NCBI GenBank assembly: GCA_021199145.1
Contig: JAJQIP010000203.1
Span: 1-5,451, forward strand
Reading direction: 5' to 3'
DNA length: 5,451 nucleotides
Source: Porphyromonadaceae bacterium
GTDB lineage: Bacteria > Bacteroidota > Bacteroidia > Bacteroidales > UBA11471
Part shown: positions 5,351 to 5,451 of the stretch, piece by piece
Layout of the letters: each line of letters opens with the position of its first letter
Numbering within the stretch: position 1 is the first letter of the stretch
Program-made: the position numbers and the translations under genes
Notes under the pieces: generated by a model
Database searches by the model: none
Seen by the model: the letters and a program-made list of their open reading frames with translations, nothing else
What the model was told of the DNA's origin: nothing

Positions 5351-5418
5351 ACATTATTCGGCTAATAACGCCATTCACAGATTTCGATAATCACTTTCGG
5401 TGACATTATTCGATAGAT
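5351..5418 (+). repeat. 26-bp repeat run D (3 units)
   Basis: Units start at 5351, 5377 and 5403, exactly 26 bp apart: ACATTATTCGGCTAA, ACAGATTTCGATAATC and ACATTATTCGATAG. A T-rich stretch (5417-5430) follows instead of a GC hairpin. The last bases then start with an AAGGGG similar to the left arm of a further inverted repeat. Confidence 0.65.
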
Positions 5419-5451
5419 TTTTTGTTTTTTTCGGAGAAAGGGGTGCATTCC

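Larger units (their letters stand above)
4638..5451. repeat. Modular hairpin and tandem-repeat array, open at the right edge
   Basis: A gene-free region of over 800 bp built from repeating modules. In plus-strand order a module is: a run of 26-bp tandem repeats; GATTAA-(A)GGAAAAG; a GC-rich hairpin; AGAGAGGT or a close variant; an AT-rich linker; and a long inverted repeat whose arms begin AGG or GG and end CC or CCT. Long inverted repeats lie at 4638-4660, 4781-4819, 5022-5064 and 5217-5244. GC hairpins lie at 4739-4755, 4980-4996, 5195-5212 and 5286-5302. Repeat runs lie at 4667-4730, 4824-4969, 5070-5187 and 5351-5418. Stops in all frames and the 26-bp period rule out coding. I see no transposase, reverse transcriptase or replication gene in the window. 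Confidence 0.85.

Noticed and set aside
4667..5418. CRISPR array
   Set aside because: The 26-bp repeats are contiguous and degenerate, with no regular unique spacers and no cas gene in the window.
4638..5451. Integron cassette array or attC sites
   Set aside because: No paired RYYYAAC and GTTRRRY cores at the palindrome ends, no cassette reading frames and no integrase.
4638..5451. Retron msr-msd RNA
   Set aside because: The long hairpins recall msd stems, but no reverse transcriptase is present and no flanking a1/a2 complementary repeats were seen.
4667..5451. Iteron-type replication origin or oriC
   Set aside because: No replication initiator gene and no TTATCCACA-type DnaA boxes; the flanking genes are ordinary chromosomal ones.

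Overview
The window reads as chromosomal DNA from a member of the Bacteroidales. The support is taxonomic and regulatory. It carries a long Bacteroidetes-type LptF/LptG permease, a START-like AHSA1-related small protein and a DUF3822 protein, all familiar from this order. It also has promoters of the Bacteroidetes type (a -7 box TAnnTTTG and sometimes TTTG at -33), and little classical Shine-Dalgarno signal. I cannot assign a genus from sequence alone.

Layout. 1-1225 (minus): N-terminal 408 residues of an LptF/LptG lipopolysaccharide export permease, cut by the left edge. 1315-1698 (minus): START-like domain protein. 1699-2120: divergent intergenic region. Besides the promoters of its two neighbours, it holds a minus-strand promoter and a minus-strand hairpin terminator with no gene between them, a candidate small RNA of about 70 nt. 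2121-3215 (plus): MutY adenine glycosylase with every catalytic and iron-sulfur residue at the E. coli number. 3219-3758 (minus): RsmD 16S rRNA m2G966 methyltransferase, tail to tail with mutY across 3 bp. 3746-4570 (minus): DUF3822 protein, overlapping rsmD by 13 bp and probably in one operon with it.

4571-5451 has no gene. After the DUF3822 promoter it is almost entirely a modular repeat array. Runs of a degenerate 26-bp tandem repeat (itself about two 13-bp halves) alternate with a conserved GC-rich hairpin, a short AGAG-GGT tail, an AT-rich linker, and a long near-perfect inverted repeat. The arm sequence of the inverted repeat differs from module to module while the pairing is kept. The array runs off the right edge. 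This is the most unusual part of the window; its function is unknown.

The protein genes are ordinary housekeeping: outer-membrane LPS transport, oxidative-damage DNA repair and ribosome modification. They do not form one pathway. A recurrent feature is a -7-like box ending 20-21 bp upstream of each chosen start codon (lptF/G, START-like, mutY, DUF3822). This suggests short leaders and supports the internal mutY start.
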